DNA of 64,000 nucleotides from Thalassomonas haliotis. Its GTDB lineage: Bacteria; Pseudomonadota; Gammaproteobacteria; Enterobacterales; Alteromonadaceae. Location: positions 3,906,001 through 3,970,000 of the forward strand of contig NZ_CP059693.1 of NCBI RefSeq assembly GCF_028657945.1. The letters are read 5' to 3'. The first letter of the stretch is position 1. Every line of letters begins with the position of its first letter. Both the position numbers and the translations under genes were made by a program. Shown one piece after another: positions 9,144-18,412 of this stretch. The notes beneath the pieces were generated by a model. That model did not search any database. It had not been told where the DNA came from and saw only the letters and a program-made list of their open reading frames with translations.

Positions 9144-9728
9144 TTATGGTTTTTCACTTACCTGCGCGGGCATTGTATCATGTTCGCCAAGGGATAAGGC
9201 CGAAATCGGCATTAATTCTGGTAACTGCGCCAGGGAAGTTAAGGAAAAATAATCTAAAAAGGCATTGGTGGTGGCATATAAGGCCGGACGCCCGGGCACT
9301 TCTTTATGGCCGACCGCCTTGATCCAGTTTCTTTCCGTTAACGTTTTGATGATATGGCTGCTGACCGCCACGCCGCGAATTTCTTCGATTTCTCCCCGGG
9401 TGATAGGTTGTTTATAGGCAATCAACGCCAGGGTTTCCAATAATGCCCGGGAATAACGCGGCGACTTTTCCTTAAACAAAGCCGATAAATCTTCACTAAG
9501 CTCGGCAATGGCCTGAAAACGGTAACCGGACGCGACCTTAACCAGCGCTATACCTCTGTGTTGATAATCTTGCGTTAACTGCTCAAGCACCTGTTTGATG
9601 CGTTTATTGCTTACCTGATAAGCTACCAGCAGATCCTGTTTCAGGCTTTGCAGTGTCAGAGGTTTATCGGCAATAAAGAGCGCCGCTTCCACCAGAGACA
9701 ATAATTTTTCATCCGTGATTGATTTCAC
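9144..9728 (-). CDS. scpB: segregation and condensation protein B
   Basis: About 194-residue kleisin-associated subunit that, with ScpA and an SMC protein, organises and segregates the chromosome. Winged-helix repeats are visible, with the conserved LVEAALFIADKPL at the N-terminus and ALLETLALIAYKQPITRGEIEEIRG in two pieces in the centre. I chose a GTG start at 9728, whose GTGA overlaps the scpA stop codon and indicates translational coupling. The alternative ATG at 9776 would give a 52-nt overlap and a non-family extension. Confidence 0.93.
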   Translation of the reverse strand: MKSITDEKLLSLVEAALFIADKPLTLQSLKQDLLVAYQVSNKRIKQVLEQLTQDYQHRGIALVKVASGYRFQAIAELSEDLSALFKEKSPRYSRALLETLALIAYKQPITRGEIEEIRGVAVSSHIIKTLTERNWIKAVGHKEVPGRPALYATTNAFLDYFSLTSLAQLPELMPISALSLGEHDTMPAQVSEKP

Positions 9729-10585
9729 CCTTTTAATCTCACTTGCAACATACCGTACACCTGGCTCTGAATACATTCAATCAGCGATTCTTTCACTAAT
9801 TCCAAAATAGCCAAAAAGGTCACCACTACCCCCTGACGCCCTTCCCCGGGAGTAAACAAACGACTGAACTCCACATAAGGAGCCTGTTTCGGCGTCTGCT
9901 TTAATTGCGCTAATATCGCGCTCATGCGCTCGCGGGTAGACAAGCTTTCTTTTTGGATATGATGATGCTCAAAAGCGTTATTTCTTTTGATCACGGCGTT
10001 TAACGCCGCCATCAGTTCCGCCAGACTGACTTCCGCCAACACCTGGCGCTGCTGGAAATTATCCGCCAGGGCTACATCGGCGGTAAAAACATCCCGCTCC
10101 AGGCGCGGCAGCTCATCGAGATCTTCGGCGGCCTGCTTGATCACTTCATATTCCTGCAAGCGCCTGACCAGTTCAGCCCGGGGATCTTCTTCTTCCTCAT
10201 CCACCGCTTGTTTGGGCAGCAGCAGCCGGGATTTGATTTCCGCCAAAATCGCCGCCATCACTAAATATTCTGCCGCCAGCTCCAGTTTGAGATCTTTCAT
10301 CAGCTCGACATACACCATATATTGCTCGGTGATCGGCAATATCGGCAAGTCCATGATATCGAATTTTTGCTTGCGGATCAGGTAGAGCAATAAGTCCAAC
10401 GGGCCTTCAAAGGTTTCCAGTATCACTTCAAGGGCATCAGGCGGGATAAAAAGATCTTGCGGTTTTTCAATCAGGGCTTCGCCGCGGATAAAGGCCAGGG
10501 GCAAGACCTGCTGTAGCATTTCCCCGGTTTCTTTCTCGCCAGCGGCCTGGTCCACGGCTAAGCCGGGCTCGACATTATCACTCAT
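9725..10585 (-). CDS. scpA: segregation and condensation protein A
   Basis: 286-residue kleisin subunit of the SMC-ScpAB complex. The SMC-head-binding N-terminal region has the hallmark FEGPLDLLLYLIRKQKFDI, starting near residue 58, preceded by a 50-residue acidic N-terminal extension. The middle is acidic (DEEEEDPRAEL) and the C-terminus is a winged helix (VVVTFLAILELVKE). Its stop codon overlaps the scpB start. The chromosome-partitioning role is from the family; no smc or muk gene is in the window. Confidence 0.94.
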   Translation of the reverse strand: MSDNVEPGLAVDQAAGEKETGEMLQQVLPLAFIRGEALIEKPQDLFIPPDALEVILETFEGPLDLLLYLIRKQKFDIMDLPILPITEQYMVYVELMKDLKLELAAEYLVMAAILAEIKSRLLLPKQAVDEEEEDPRAELVRRLQEYEVIKQAAEDLDELPRLERDVFTADVALADNFQQRQVLAEVSLAELMAALNAVIKRNNAFEHHHIQKESLSTRERMSAILAQLKQTPKQAPYVEFSRLFTPGEGRQGVVVTFLAILELVKESLIECIQSQVYGMLQVRLKG

Positions 10586-10623
10586 ATGCTCGGGAAAACC
10601 TTAACAAACCAGCAGCTGCTTCC

Positions 10624-11244
10624 TTATTCAAAAGGAGCAGGGTCTCCTTCACCGACGCGGATCACACGGGCGTCACCGTCAGAAAAGTCCACTACCGTGG
10701 TGGGTTTTTCGCCGAGATAACCGCCGTTGATAATCAAATCAACCCGCTTTTCCAGAATATCGCGGATATGCTCGGGATCAAACTCTGCCATATCCTGTCC
10801 GGGTAAAATCAAACTGGTGGACATCAGCGGCTCGTTTAATTCTTCCAGCAGTGCCTTAGTGATCTCATTATCCGGCAAACGTATGCCGATAGTCTTCTTT
10901 TTCGGGTTTAATAAGCGTTTGGGCACTTCCTTGGTCCCTTTAAAAATAAAGGTATAAGCCCCCGGAGTATTGTTTTTGATCAAACGAAACGCAGGATTAT
11001 CGATACGGGCATATTCGGAAAAGTGCGACAAATCCCGACAAACTAAGGTGAAGTTATGCTCTTTATCTATGTCCCGAATTTGGCAAATACGATCCAGCGC
11101 TTTTTTATCGCCGATATGGCAACCCAGGGCATAACCTGAGTCGGTGGGATAAACAATTACCGCGCCTTCATGGATCATCGCCGCCGCCTGCTTCATCAGC
11201 CGGCCCTGGGGATTATCCGCATGTACATAAAAAAATTGACTCAT
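10624..11244 (-). CDS. yciO: YciO, Sua5/YrdC-family protein
   Basis: 206-residue YrdC-fold protein related to the enzyme that makes threonylcarbamoyl-AMP for tRNA t6A. Core elements are YPTDSGYALGC near residue 35, the nucleotide/RNA-binding positive patch KKKTIGIRLPDN, and STSLILPG. YciO proteins are short stand-alone paralogues of TsaC, and their role in tRNA modification is less certain than for TsaC/Sua5. The ATG at 11244 is preceded by AGGAG with 6-nt spacing; a GTG one codon earlier is less likely. It sits between rnm and scpA, the usual order. Confidence 0.92.
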   Translation of the reverse strand: MSQFFYVHADNPQGRLMKQAAAMIHEGAVIVYPTDSGYALGCHIGDKKALDRICQIRDIDKEHNFTLVCRDLSHFSEYARIDNPAFRLIKNNTPGAYTFIFKGTKEVPKRLLNPKKKTIGIRLPDNEITKALLEELNEPLMSTSLILPGQDMAEFDPEHIRDILEKRVDLIINGGYLGEKPTTVVDFSDGDARVIRVGEGDPAPFE

Positions 11245-11298
11245 CACTCACTCCTGTTCGTTATTCTTGCAACGGCTGTTCTGCTTTAAGCAACCCGC

Positions 11299-12171
11299 CT
11301 ACTGCCACAATTGCCACACCGGGTTACAGTGCTCCGGTAAGGTCAAGTTGCGGCCTAAATCGCTCCACTTGGTGGGGTAATGAAAGTCAGAGCCCATAGA
11401 TGCGTATAAGTCATATTCTAAACAATAAGTTAGCATTTGGCGACGTTGATCCGGACTCATTTGCGGCAGTACGATTTCCAGGGCATCACCCCCTTCTTCT
11501 TTAAACTGCACAATCAGCTTTCTCAGCCACTTGGCAGAAAGATCATAACGCACCGGGTGGGCCATCACCGCAGTCCCTCCTGCGTGATGGATCACCGCAA
11601 TCGCCTCTTTGATCTCACACCAGCTAGGTTTAACGAAAGCCCGTTTGCCTTTACCGATATATTTATCAAATGCCGATTGCATCGTGCTGACATGGCCTTG
11701 CTGCAGCAAAACTTTGGCAAAATGGGCCCGGGTAATAGAACCCTCGCCGGCAAGGGCTTTGGCGGCATCATAAATACCGGGAAAACCGCATTTTTCCAAT
11801 TTGCTGCCCATAGTCGTCGCCCTTAATTCACGAGCTTGTTGCTGCCGCGTGATCAGCGCCTGTAATTTGGGATTGCCTGGGTCAATATTCAAGCCGACAA
11901 TATGAATTTCAAAACCGTGCCAGGCGGTCGAGATTTCAATACCGCTGATCAGGGTCAGTGGCATTTGCCTGTCCTGAATATACTGCCGGGCAATGGCAAT
12001 CGCACTGGTGGTATCATGATCGGTAATGGCCAAAACATCGAGCTGGCAGTTTACCGCACGGTCAATCAGGGTCTGCGGCGTCAGTGCCCCGTCGGAGCAA
12101 TTGGTATGGCTATGTAAATCAACACGTAAATTTGAAAAATCATGGCTGTTGGGTGTTGACATCGGGTCCAT
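11299..12171 (-). CDS. rnm: PHP-domain 5'-3' exoribonuclease RNase AM (TrpH/YciV)
   Basis: 290-residue PHP phosphoesterase. The metal-binding motifs are HSHTNCSDG near residue 21, ITDHDTT, GIEIST, and a C-terminal GSDFHYP. The E. coli homologue (formerly trpH or yciV) matures the 5' ends of rRNAs and also acts on 3',5'-nucleotides. Its position divergent from the trp operon leader matches E. coli, where it has the same place. The promoters of rnm and of the trp leader must share the 63 bp between 12171 and 12235. Confidence 0.92.
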   Translation of the reverse strand: MDPMSTPNSHDFSNLRVDLHSHTNCSDGALTPQTLIDRAVNCQLDVLAITDHDTTSAIAIARQYIQDRQMPLTLISGIEISTAWHGFEIHIVGLNIDPGNPKLQALITRQQQARELRATTMGSKLEKCGFPGIYDAAKALAGEGSITRAHFAKVLLQQGHVSTMQSAFDKYIGKGKRAFVKPSWCEIKEAIAVIHHAGGTAVMAHPVRYDLSAKWLRKLIVQFKEEGGDALEIVLPQMSPDQRRQMLTYCLEYDLYASMGSDFHYPTKWSDLGRNLTLPEHCNPVWQLWQ

Positions 12172-12234
12172 TATGGGTTCTTCTATAGGGGATAATATTT
12201 AGTTCGACGCAATTTTACTGTGAAGATGGCGATA

Positions 12235-12291
12235 ATGATACAAGCAAAACAAACTATTTCATTGATTTGGTGGTGGCATAACTCAACATAA
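12235..12291 (+). CDS. trpL: trp operon leader peptide TrpL
   Basis: An 18-codon ORF reading MIQAKQTISLIWWWHNST. Three consecutive TGG (Trp) codons at residues 12-14 are the sensing device of trp attenuation. The stop codon at 12289-12291 lies inside strand 2 of the downstream RNA structure. A ribosome stalled on the Trp codons when charged tRNA-Trp is low would leave strand 2 free to pair with strand 3. Confidence 0.92.
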   Translation: MIQAKQTISLIWWWHNST

Positions 12292-12357
12292 GTGGGTTGT
12301 GTTCTTTGCTTGCATGCAAACAAATTTCTAAAAACCCGCTTATCAGGCGGGTTTTTT
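12280..12357 (+). promoter_or_regulatory. trp attenuator (1:2, 2:3 and 3:4 hairpins)
   Basis: Three mutually exclusive helices are visible. Strand 1 AACTCA (12280-12285) pairs with strand 2 TGGGTT (12293-12298). Strand 2 TAAGTGGGTT (12289-12298) pairs with strand 3 AACCCGCTTA (12333-12342) as antiterminator, with one G-U pair. Strands 3 and 4, AAAACCCGC (12331-12339) and GCGGGTTTT (12347-12355), form a terminator followed by T's. With trpL this is a complete textbook attenuator. Confidence 0.9.
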
Positions 12358-12499
12358 CGTTTTTAGCCCTGTGTATTTTCATATAGAGCGATTTAAGTCG
12401 GTGCAGTCAAAAGTGACCTCGAACAGACATTAAAGATAAAATATTATTAACACTAACTTTATAGCACGACAGCTAACGCTATTCGTTGAGGAATTAAAA

Positions 12500-12562
12500 A
12501 TGTTAACAACTAAAGTAAAAAGCTGGTTTATCTGGTGGCTTTTACCCATTTACGCCGGATGA
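12500..12562 (+). CDS. second aromatic-rich leader mini-ORF before the DAHP synthase gene
   Basis: A 20-codon ORF reading MLTTKVKSWFIWWLLPIYAG with a strong ribosome site GAGGAA at 12488-12493, 6 nt from the ATG. It has Trp at residues 9, 12 and 13, plus one Phe and one Tyr codon. It ends 32 nt before the DAHP synthase start. No terminator hairpin follows it, so classical attenuation is not possible here. Translational coupling, or a stalled ribosome controlling access to the DAHP synthase ribosome site, is a plausible role. It is too short to call by homology, and expression is unproven. Confidence 0.55.
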   Translation: MLTTKVKSWFIWWLLPIYAG

Positions 12563-12594
12563 CAACCCTTTAAAAGATAATCTAGGAAAACACC

Positions 12595-13608
12595 ATGATC
12601 ATAATATTAAAACCCCAGGCAACTGAAACAGATGCCAATGAAATTCTTGATAAAATTGCCAGCCTGGGCCTGAACCCCCTTTACATGCCGGGCATAGAAC
12701 GCACCGTTCTGGGCGCCCTCGGCGATGAACGTAAACTCAAACAACTCCATTTAGACAGCTACCCTATGGTAGATGCCGTAAAACCGGTATTAAGCCCCTA
12801 CAAATTAGTGAGCCGGGAATTACAGGCCCATGACTCTATTGTTTCCATCGGCGGCGTCAAAGTCGGCGGCGGCAAATTTACCGTGATCGCCGGTCCCTGC
12901 TCGGTAGAAGGCCAGGATCAGCTCTTCGGTGTCGCCGGGATGATCAAAGAACAGGGAGTACCGCTACTCAGAGGCGGCGCCTTTAAACCCCGTACCAGCC
13001 CGTACAGTTTTCAGGGGTTGGGCCTTGAAGGCTTAAAATTATTAAAAGCCGCACGCGAGCAATACCAGCTGCCGGTTGTTTCCGAAATTATCGATCCCAG
13101 CGATGCCGACTTGATGTATGACTATATCGACTGTTACCAGATCGGCGCCCGCAATATGCAAAACTTCCGCCTGCTTGAAGCCGTCGGTAAACAGGATAAA
13201 GCGGTATTATTAAAACGCGGCATGAGCGCGACCTTAGAAGAACTCTTACTGGCGGCGGAATATATTATTAATGCCGGCAACCCCAATGTGATCTTGTGTG
13301 AGCGCGGTATCCGTACCTTTGAAACCGCCACCCGCAATACCCTGGATTTAAATGCCGTCGCCTATTTAAAAGAAAAATCCCATTTACCGGTTTTTGTCGA
13401 CCCTTCCCACGGCACGGGCGTTAAGTCGCTGATCAATCCCCTCTCCCGTGCAGCTGTGGCGGTGGGCGCCGACGGCATTATCGTCGAAGCCCATCTGAAC
13501 CCTAAAGAGGCATTATCTGACGGGCACCAGGCGTTAACCGCAGATGATTTCTCCCGCTTAATGGCAGATATCAAACCTTTTGTTGCAGCAGCAGGGAAAC
13601 AGTTATGA
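12595..13608 (+). CDS. aroF: 3-deoxy-7-phosphoheptulonate (DAHP) synthase, type I-beta with N-terminal ferredoxin-like domain
   Basis: 337 residues. It condenses phosphoenolpyruvate with erythrose 4-phosphate in the first step of the shikimate pathway. The N-terminal 70 residues (MIIILKPQATE to about LDSYPMV) resemble the ferredoxin-like regulatory domain of Thermotoga-type enzymes, and the catalytic barrel follows with VIAGPCSVEG, RGGAFKPRTSPYSFQG, IGARNMQN, LKRGM and DPSHGTG. This differs from the E. coli AroFGH type I-alpha enzymes. It lies between the trp attenuator and trpE, and its stop overlaps the trpE start (ATGA). It is therefore probably under trp attenuation, an arrangement that E. 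coli lacks. Confidence 0.92.
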   Translation: MIIILKPQATETDANEILDKIASLGLNPLYMPGIERTVLGALGDERKLKQLHLDSYPMVDAVKPVLSPYKLVSRELQAHDSIVSIGGVKVGGGKFTVIAGPCSVEGQDQLFGVAGMIKEQGVPLLRGGAFKPRTSPYSFQGLGLEGLKLLKAAREQYQLPVVSEIIDPSDADLMYDYIDCYQIGARNMQNFRLLEAVGKQDKAVLLKRGMSATLEELLLAAEYIINAGNPNVILCERGIRTFETATRNTLDLNAVAYLKEKSHLPVFVDPSHGTGVKSLINPLSRAAVAVGADGIIVEAHLNPKEALSDGHQALTADDFSRLMADIKPFVAAAGKQL

Positions 13609-15257
13609 GCCACGGCTTAGCTTCAAGCTTAAACAAACTCAATAGCCAGCCGGGGGCGGTGAATACCCTCTCGGGTATGGCCCGCTACCAGGACGATCCG
13701 CTGGCGGTTTATCAAAAACTGTGCGGCGACAGGTTTAACAATCTGTTATTAGAGTCGGCGGAAATTGACAAAAAACACCAGCTAAAAAGCCTGTTGTTAA
13801 CCGATGCCGCGGCAAAAATGGTTTGCCGCGGCAATGTCGTCAGCTTCACCGCCTTATCCATCAACGGTGAAGCGGCGCTGGCGTTTGCCAAAACACAATT
13901 AGCTCCCCATGCCACTATCAGCGGCAATAACCAGAGCTTTAACGCCACCTTTGCCCTAAGCGCCACTGAGCTCGATGAAAACTCCCGGTTAAAGGCAGTT
14001 AACCCGTTTCAGGGCCTTAGGGTATTCCAGGAAATCACCAACAGCGACCATCATCCGCTGGCGGTCTTTCTCGGCGGCGCCTTTGCTTTTGATATGATAG
14101 CCAGCAGCGAGCAGCTGCCGGATGTGGTTGACGGCGAAAATACCTGCCCGGATTATGTTTATTACCTGGCGGAAACCCTGGTGGTGATAGACCATGAAAA
14201 ACGCTCCAGTGAAATTTTAGGCGCTGTGTTTTCCGGCCCGGAGCAGCAAAAATGTTATTTTGAGATCAGCCGCCGCTTATCGGATATCAAACAAAGACTT
14301 GAGCAGCCGGTCACTATGACCGAAAACCCGGAGAAGACAAACAACACCGCCGATGCCCGGCCGATAGAGGTGAGCAGCGACCTGGACGATGCCGCTTTTT
14401 GCGAAATTGTCAGTTCACTCAAGGAGCATATCCTGGCAGGGGATATTTTCCAGGTGGTGCCTTCACGTACCTTCAGAATGCCCTGCGGCAACAGCCTTAA
14501 TGCCTATAGAGCGTTGAGGCTCAGTAACCCCAGTCCGTATATGTTTTACCTTAACGATCCGGATTTTTGCATTTTTGGCGCTTCCCCCGAGTCGGCGATC
14601 AAATACCAGCAGCACAACCGCCAGGTGGAAATTTACCCCATCGCCGGTACCCGCCCCCGGGGCTTTACCCCGGACGGGAAATTATCCCTGGATCTTGATT
14701 ACCGCATAGAGCTGGAATTACGCCAGGATAAAAAAGAGCTGGCGGAGCATATTATGCTGGTGGATCTTGCCCGTAACGATATCGCCCGGGTCAGCGAACC
14801 CGGCAGCCGCCATATTGCCGATTTACTCAAAGTAGACCGCTATTCCCATGTCATGCATCTAGTCTCCCGGGTGTGCGGCACCTTGTCCAATGACCTTGAT
14901 GCCTTACATGCCTACCAGGCCTGTATGAATATGGGCACCCTCTCCGGTGCGCCCAAAGTACGCGCCACCGCCCTTATCCGCCAATATGAAGGCAAACGTC
15001 GCGGCAGCTACGGCGGCGCCGTCGGTTATATTACCGGTGAAGGGGAAATGGATACCTGTATCGTTATCCGCTCTGCGTTTGTCAGCAAGGGCATAGCTTA
15101 TATACAGGCAGGTGCCGGGGTGGTTTATGACTCAGATCCCCAGGCAGAAGCCAATGAAACGAGGCAGAAAGCCCAGGCGGTGATCAGCGCGATTAAAACA
15201 GCGGCAACACAAACCGCCGCCGCAACAAGTTCAACGGCTCAGGAGACCAGGGTATGA
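13605..15257 (+). CDS. trpE: anthranilate synthase component I
   Basis: 550 residues, converts chorismate with ammonia from TrpG to anthranilate. The feedback-inhibition region contains LLES at residues 48-51, where Trp binds in TrpE. The chorismate-binding half has DIFQVVPSRTF, SPESAIKY, PIAGTRPRG, ELAEHIMLVDLARND, GTLSGAPKVRA and QAGAGVVYDSDP. The C-terminal 15-20 residues are Ala/Thr-rich and look unstructured. It is translationally coupled to both neighbours: ATGA overlap with the DAHP synthase gene before it and with trpG after it. It is longer than E. coli TrpE (520). Confidence 0.97.
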   Translation: MSHGLASSLNKLNSQPGAVNTLSGMARYQDDPLAVYQKLCGDRFNNLLLESAEIDKKHQLKSLLLTDAAAKMVCRGNVVSFTALSINGEAALAFAKTQLAPHATISGNNQSFNATFALSATELDENSRLKAVNPFQGLRVFQEITNSDHHPLAVFLGGAFAFDMIASSEQLPDVVDGENTCPDYVYYLAETLVVIDHEKRSSEILGAVFSGPEQQKCYFEISRRLSDIKQRLEQPVTMTENPEKTNNTADARPIEVSSDLDDAAFCEIVSSLKEHILAGDIFQVVPSRTFRMPCGNSLNAYRALRLSNPSPYMFYLNDPDFCIFGASPESAIKYQQHNRQVEIYPIAGTRPRGFTPDGKLSLDLDYRIELELRQDKKELAEHIMLVDLARNDIARVSEPGSRHIADLLKVDRYSHVMHLVSRVCGTLSNDLDALHAYQACMNMGTLSGAPKVRATALIRQYEGKRRGSYGGAVGYITGEGEMDTCIVIRSAFVSKGIAYIQAGAGVVYDSDPQAEANETRQKAQAVISAIKTAATQTAAATSSTAQETRV

Positions 15258-15958
15258 CATCAGTTTCCCAGACAACACAGGCTCAGCCCCTGTCCGGTGT
15301 AAAAGTCTTTATGCTCGATAACCTAGACTCCTTCACCTATAACCTGGTGGATGATTTTCGGGTCTTAGGGTTAGAGCCGGTGATTTACCGCAATACCTTA
15401 AGCGCCGATTTTATTATTAAACAAATGCAGGCCTGCCCGCAGCAAGTGCTGCTGGTATTATCTCCCGGTCCCGGCGAGCCAAGTGGCGCCGGTTGCCTGA
15501 TGGAGCTGATCGCCAAAAGCGCCGGACATTTCCCCATTTTGGGCATCTGCCTGGGACACCAGGCGCTGGTACAGCATTATGGCGGTACAGTCGGCAGGGC
15601 CCCGGAGATTGTCCACGGCAAATCTTCACCGGTAAGCCACAGCGGCAGCGGCGCCTTTGAAAATATCAGCAATCCCCTGCCCGTTGCCCGTTACCATTCA
15701 CTGGTGGCAACATCCGTACCTGAAGAGCTTGAGGTGATCGCACAGTACAAGGCTACGGCATCAGGACAGGAAATAAGCTTGCCGATGGCCATAGAGCACC
15801 GCCGGGATAATGCTTTAGGGTTTCAGTTTCACCCCGAGTCTATCCTGACTACCTACGGCAGTCATTTACTGGCGCAAAGCATTAACTATTTAATCGCCCA
15901 ACACCATACAAACAAGCAACAAAAAAGTACAGCACAACAGGGAGCAGCACATGGCTAA
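15254..15958 (+). CDS. trpG: anthranilate synthase component II (glutamine amidotransferase)
   Basis: 234 residues, class I glutamine amidotransferase that supplies ammonia to TrpE. It has LDNLDSFTYNLVDDF near residue 21, an oxyanion-hole region SPGPGEP, the nucleophile Cys in GICLGHQ, and the catalytic His/Glu in FQFHPESI. It is not fused to trpD, unlike in E. coli. The C-terminal 20 residues are Gln/Lys/Ala-rich. The ATGA start overlaps the end of trpE, and its 3' end overlaps trpD by 8 nt. Confidence 0.96.
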   Translation: MTSVSQTTQAQPLSGVKVFMLDNLDSFTYNLVDDFRVLGLEPVIYRNTLSADFIIKQMQACPQQVLLVLSPGPGEPSGAGCLMELIAKSAGHFPILGICLGHQALVQHYGGTVGRAPEIVHGKSSPVSHSGSGAFENISNPLPVARYHSLVATSVPEELEVIAQYKATASGQEISLPMAIEHRRDNALGFQFHPESILTTYGSHLLAQSINYLIAQHHTNKQQKSTAQQGAAHG

Positions 15959-17030
15959 TATTCTTGAACAGCTAGTTAACGGCGAATCTCTATGCCAGGC
16001 ACAGGCAGAGCAATTTTTTCAGCAGGTGATCTGCGGTAAAACAAGCCCGGAACTGCTGGCTTCGGTATTAACCGCATTAAAAATCAAAGGGGAAACACCG
16101 CAAGAAATTGCCGGTGCTGCGGTTGCCATACGCGGCTCTGCAACCCCTTTCCCAAAACAGGACTTTCCCCTGGCCGATTGTGTCGGCACCGGCGGCGATG
16201 GCGCAGATACCATCAACATTTCCACCACGGCAGCGATACTGGCAGGGGCCTGTGGCCTTAAAATGGCCAAACACGGCAACCGCAGCGTCTCTTCCATGTC
16301 CGGCTCGGCAGATTTACTCGAAGCCCTGGGGGTGAACCTGACGAAAAGCCCGCAACAGGCCGCCTTATGCCTGCAGCAGGCCAATATCTGCTTTTTATAT
16401 GCCCCCGCCTACCACCCGGGTTTTAAACATGCCGCACCGGTAAGAAAAAAGATGGCGGTGAGAACCCTGTTTAATATTCTCGGCCCGCTGGTAAACCCGG
16501 CCCACCCGGACATTATGGTGCTGGGTGTCTATACCCCGGATTTACTGGAAACTATGGCAAAAAGCTTAGTACTGACCGGAGTCAAACAAGCCTGGGTGGT
16601 GCATGGCAGCGGTCTGGATGAAATTGCTGTTCATGGCAGCTCACAAATCATAGAAGTCAACGACGGCCAACTGACGAAAAAAACCGTCAGCCCGGCAGAT
16701 TTCGGCCTGGATACTTATGCCCTTAGCGATATTAAGGGCGGCACGCCGAAAGAAAACGCCGATATCGTCAAAGCCATCTTATCCGGTCAGGGCAAACCCG
16801 CCCATAATACCGCGGTGATCATTAACTGTGCGGCCTTGCTCTATTTACACCGTGAGCAGTTAAACGGCCGTTGTAATGACTTAGCCTCCGCCGCCAGCTT
16901 GGCTAGCCAAGTATTGGCTTCCGGTAAGGCGTTAACCACCCTGGAGAAACTGGTGGAAGTGTCAAATAAAGAGCCTTCGGCGAGTCAAGTGTCGTCACTC
17001 GCTGCAAAATCCGAGGTAACCAATGGCTAA
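15951..17030 (+). CDS. trpD: anthranilate phosphoribosyltransferase
   Basis: 359 residues, transfers the phosphoribosyl group of PRPP to anthranilate. The PRPP-binding signature VGTGGDGADTINIST is near residues 78-92, and KHGNRSVSSMSGSADLLEALG follows in two pieces. An anthranilate-site region contains HPGFKHAAPVRK, and NILGPLVNP is also present. It overlaps trpG by 8 nt and trpC by 8 nt. The C-terminal 25 residues (Ser/Glu/Ala-rich) exceed the family core. Confidence 0.96.
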   Translation: MANILEQLVNGESLCQAQAEQFFQQVICGKTSPELLASVLTALKIKGETPQEIAGAAVAIRGSATPFPKQDFPLADCVGTGGDGADTINISTTAAILAGACGLKMAKHGNRSVSSMSGSADLLEALGVNLTKSPQQAALCLQQANICFLYAPAYHPGFKHAAPVRKKMAVRTLFNILGPLVNPAHPDIMVLGVYTPDLLETMAKSLVLTGVKQAWVVHGSGLDEIAVHGSSQIIEVNDGQLTKKTVSPADFGLDTYALSDIKGGTPKENADIVKAILSGQGKPAHNTAVIINCAALLYLHREQLNGRCNDLASAASLASQVLASGKALTTLEKLVEVSNKEPSASQVSSLAAKSEVTNG

Positions 17031-18411
17031 TGTTCTTGAAAAAATAGTACTTGATAAACGTGAAGCGGTCGAAGCGCTCAAAAAAGCCAAACCGCTTGCT
17101 GATTTTATTGATGACTTAGTACCGACTAAAAAAGATCTCTATGGCGCATTACAACGCAGTGACAGCAAAGGCGAGGCGGGCTTTATTTTAGAATGCAAAA
17201 AAGCCTCGCCTTCAAAAGGCCTGATCCGCCCGGACTTTGATGTTAAAAGCATTTGCACTCAATATGATAAATACGCCGCCGGCATTTCGGTGCTTACCGA
17301 TGAAAAATACTTCCAGGGCAGTTATGACTATTTAAAAATGGTCACAGAGACCGTGACTTGCCCGGTGCTCAATAAAGACTTTTTTATCGACCCCTACCAG
17401 GTCTACCTGGCCCGTTATTATGGCGCAGATGCTATTTTATTGATGCTGAGCGTACTCGATGACGAGCAATACCTGGCATTGGCCGCCATCGCCGAACAGT
17501 ATAACTTAGCCATACTCACGGAGATTTCCAACGAGCAGGAGCGCGACAGGGCAATAGCGCTGGGGGCAAAACTTATCGGCATCAATAACCGGAATTTGCG
17601 GGACTTATCTACAGATATTGGCCGCACCTTTGATTTGGCGCCGACCATACCCGATGATCGCATCATCATTTCCGAGTCGGGCATCTATACCAATGCCCAG
17701 GTCAGGGAGCTGGCCCCGGCAGTAGACGGTTTCCTGGTGGGCAGCTCGATTATGGCAGAAGAGGATATAGATCTTGCCTGCCGTAAGCTGGTATTTGGCA
17801 ATAACAAGGTCTGCGGCTTAACGGCCCCGGAATACGCCGGTGCTGCCGCCGATGCCGGCGCCCGTTTTGGCGGTTTGATCTTTGCAGAAAAATCTCCCCG
17901 TTGTATCGATAAGGCACAGGCACAGACCATCATCAAACAAGTGCCCGGGCTTGATTATGTCGGTGTCTTTGTTAACCACGATATCAGCGAAGTTGCCGAA
18001 CTGGCCCGTTCGCTTGATTTATATGCGGTGCAATTACACGGCGGCGAAAGCCCGGATTATATCCGGACACTTAAAGATAAGCTGCCCGAGCACTGCCAGT
18101 TATGGCAGGCGTGTGCGGTAGTAGATGAAGTGCCGCTCCTTGACCAGCAGGCAGAGCATTTTGTCCTTGACGGAAAAAATGCCGGCAGCGGCCAGGCCTT
18201 TAACTGGCAAACCTTATCAGCAAGCGAGCAAGACCTGTCAAGGGCCTTACTCGCCGGTGGCCTTAACAGCGACAATATCGAACAGGCGCTTGCACAACTA
18301 ACCAGCCAGGACTTATTTGCCCTGGATATAAACTCAGGTGTTGAAAGCAGCCCAGGTGTAAAAGACAGTGCAAAACTTCAGCAGGTTTTTGCCCGGATCC
18401 GGAATTACTAA
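17023..18411 (+). CDS. trpCF: bifunctional indole-3-glycerol-phosphate synthase / phosphoribosylanthranilate isomerase
   Basis: 462 residues with two TIM barrels. The N-terminal TrpC half has [35 protein letters not shown] and ISESGI. The C-terminal TrpF half, from about residue 265, begins [11 protein letters not shown] and contains [19 protein letters not shown] and [14 protein letters not shown]. The fused order matches E. coli and other gammaproteobacteria. It overlaps trpD by 8 nt, and trpB begins one nucleotide after its stop codon. Confidence 0.96.
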   Translation: MANVLEKIVLDKREAVEALKKAKPLADFIDDLVPTKKDLYGALQRSDSKGEAGFILECKKASPSKGLIRPDFDVKSICTQYDKYAAGISVLTDEKYFQGSYDYLKMVTETVTCPVLNKDFFIDPYQVYLARYYGADAILLMLSVLDDEQYLALAAIAEQYNLAILTEISNEQERDRAIALGAKLIGINNRNLRDLSTDIGRTFDLAPTIPDDRIIISESGIYTNAQVRELAPAVDGFLVGSSIMAEEDIDLACRKLVFGNNKVCGLTAPEYAGAAADAGARFGGLIFAEKSPRCIDKAQAQTIIKQVPGLDYVGVFVNHDISEVAELARSLDLYAVQLHGGESPDYIRTLKDKLPEHCQLWQACAVVDEVPLLDQQAEHFVLDGKNAGSGQAFNWQTLSASEQDLSRALLAGGLNSDNIEQALAQLTSQDLFALDINSGVESSPGVKDSAKLQQVFARIRNY

Positions 18412-18412
18412 T

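Noticed and set aside
12500-12594. A second terminator-based attenuator after the aromatic-rich mini-ORF
   Set aside because: No terminator hairpin with a T-run lies between the mini-ORF and the DAHP synthase start, so only other mechanisms are possible.
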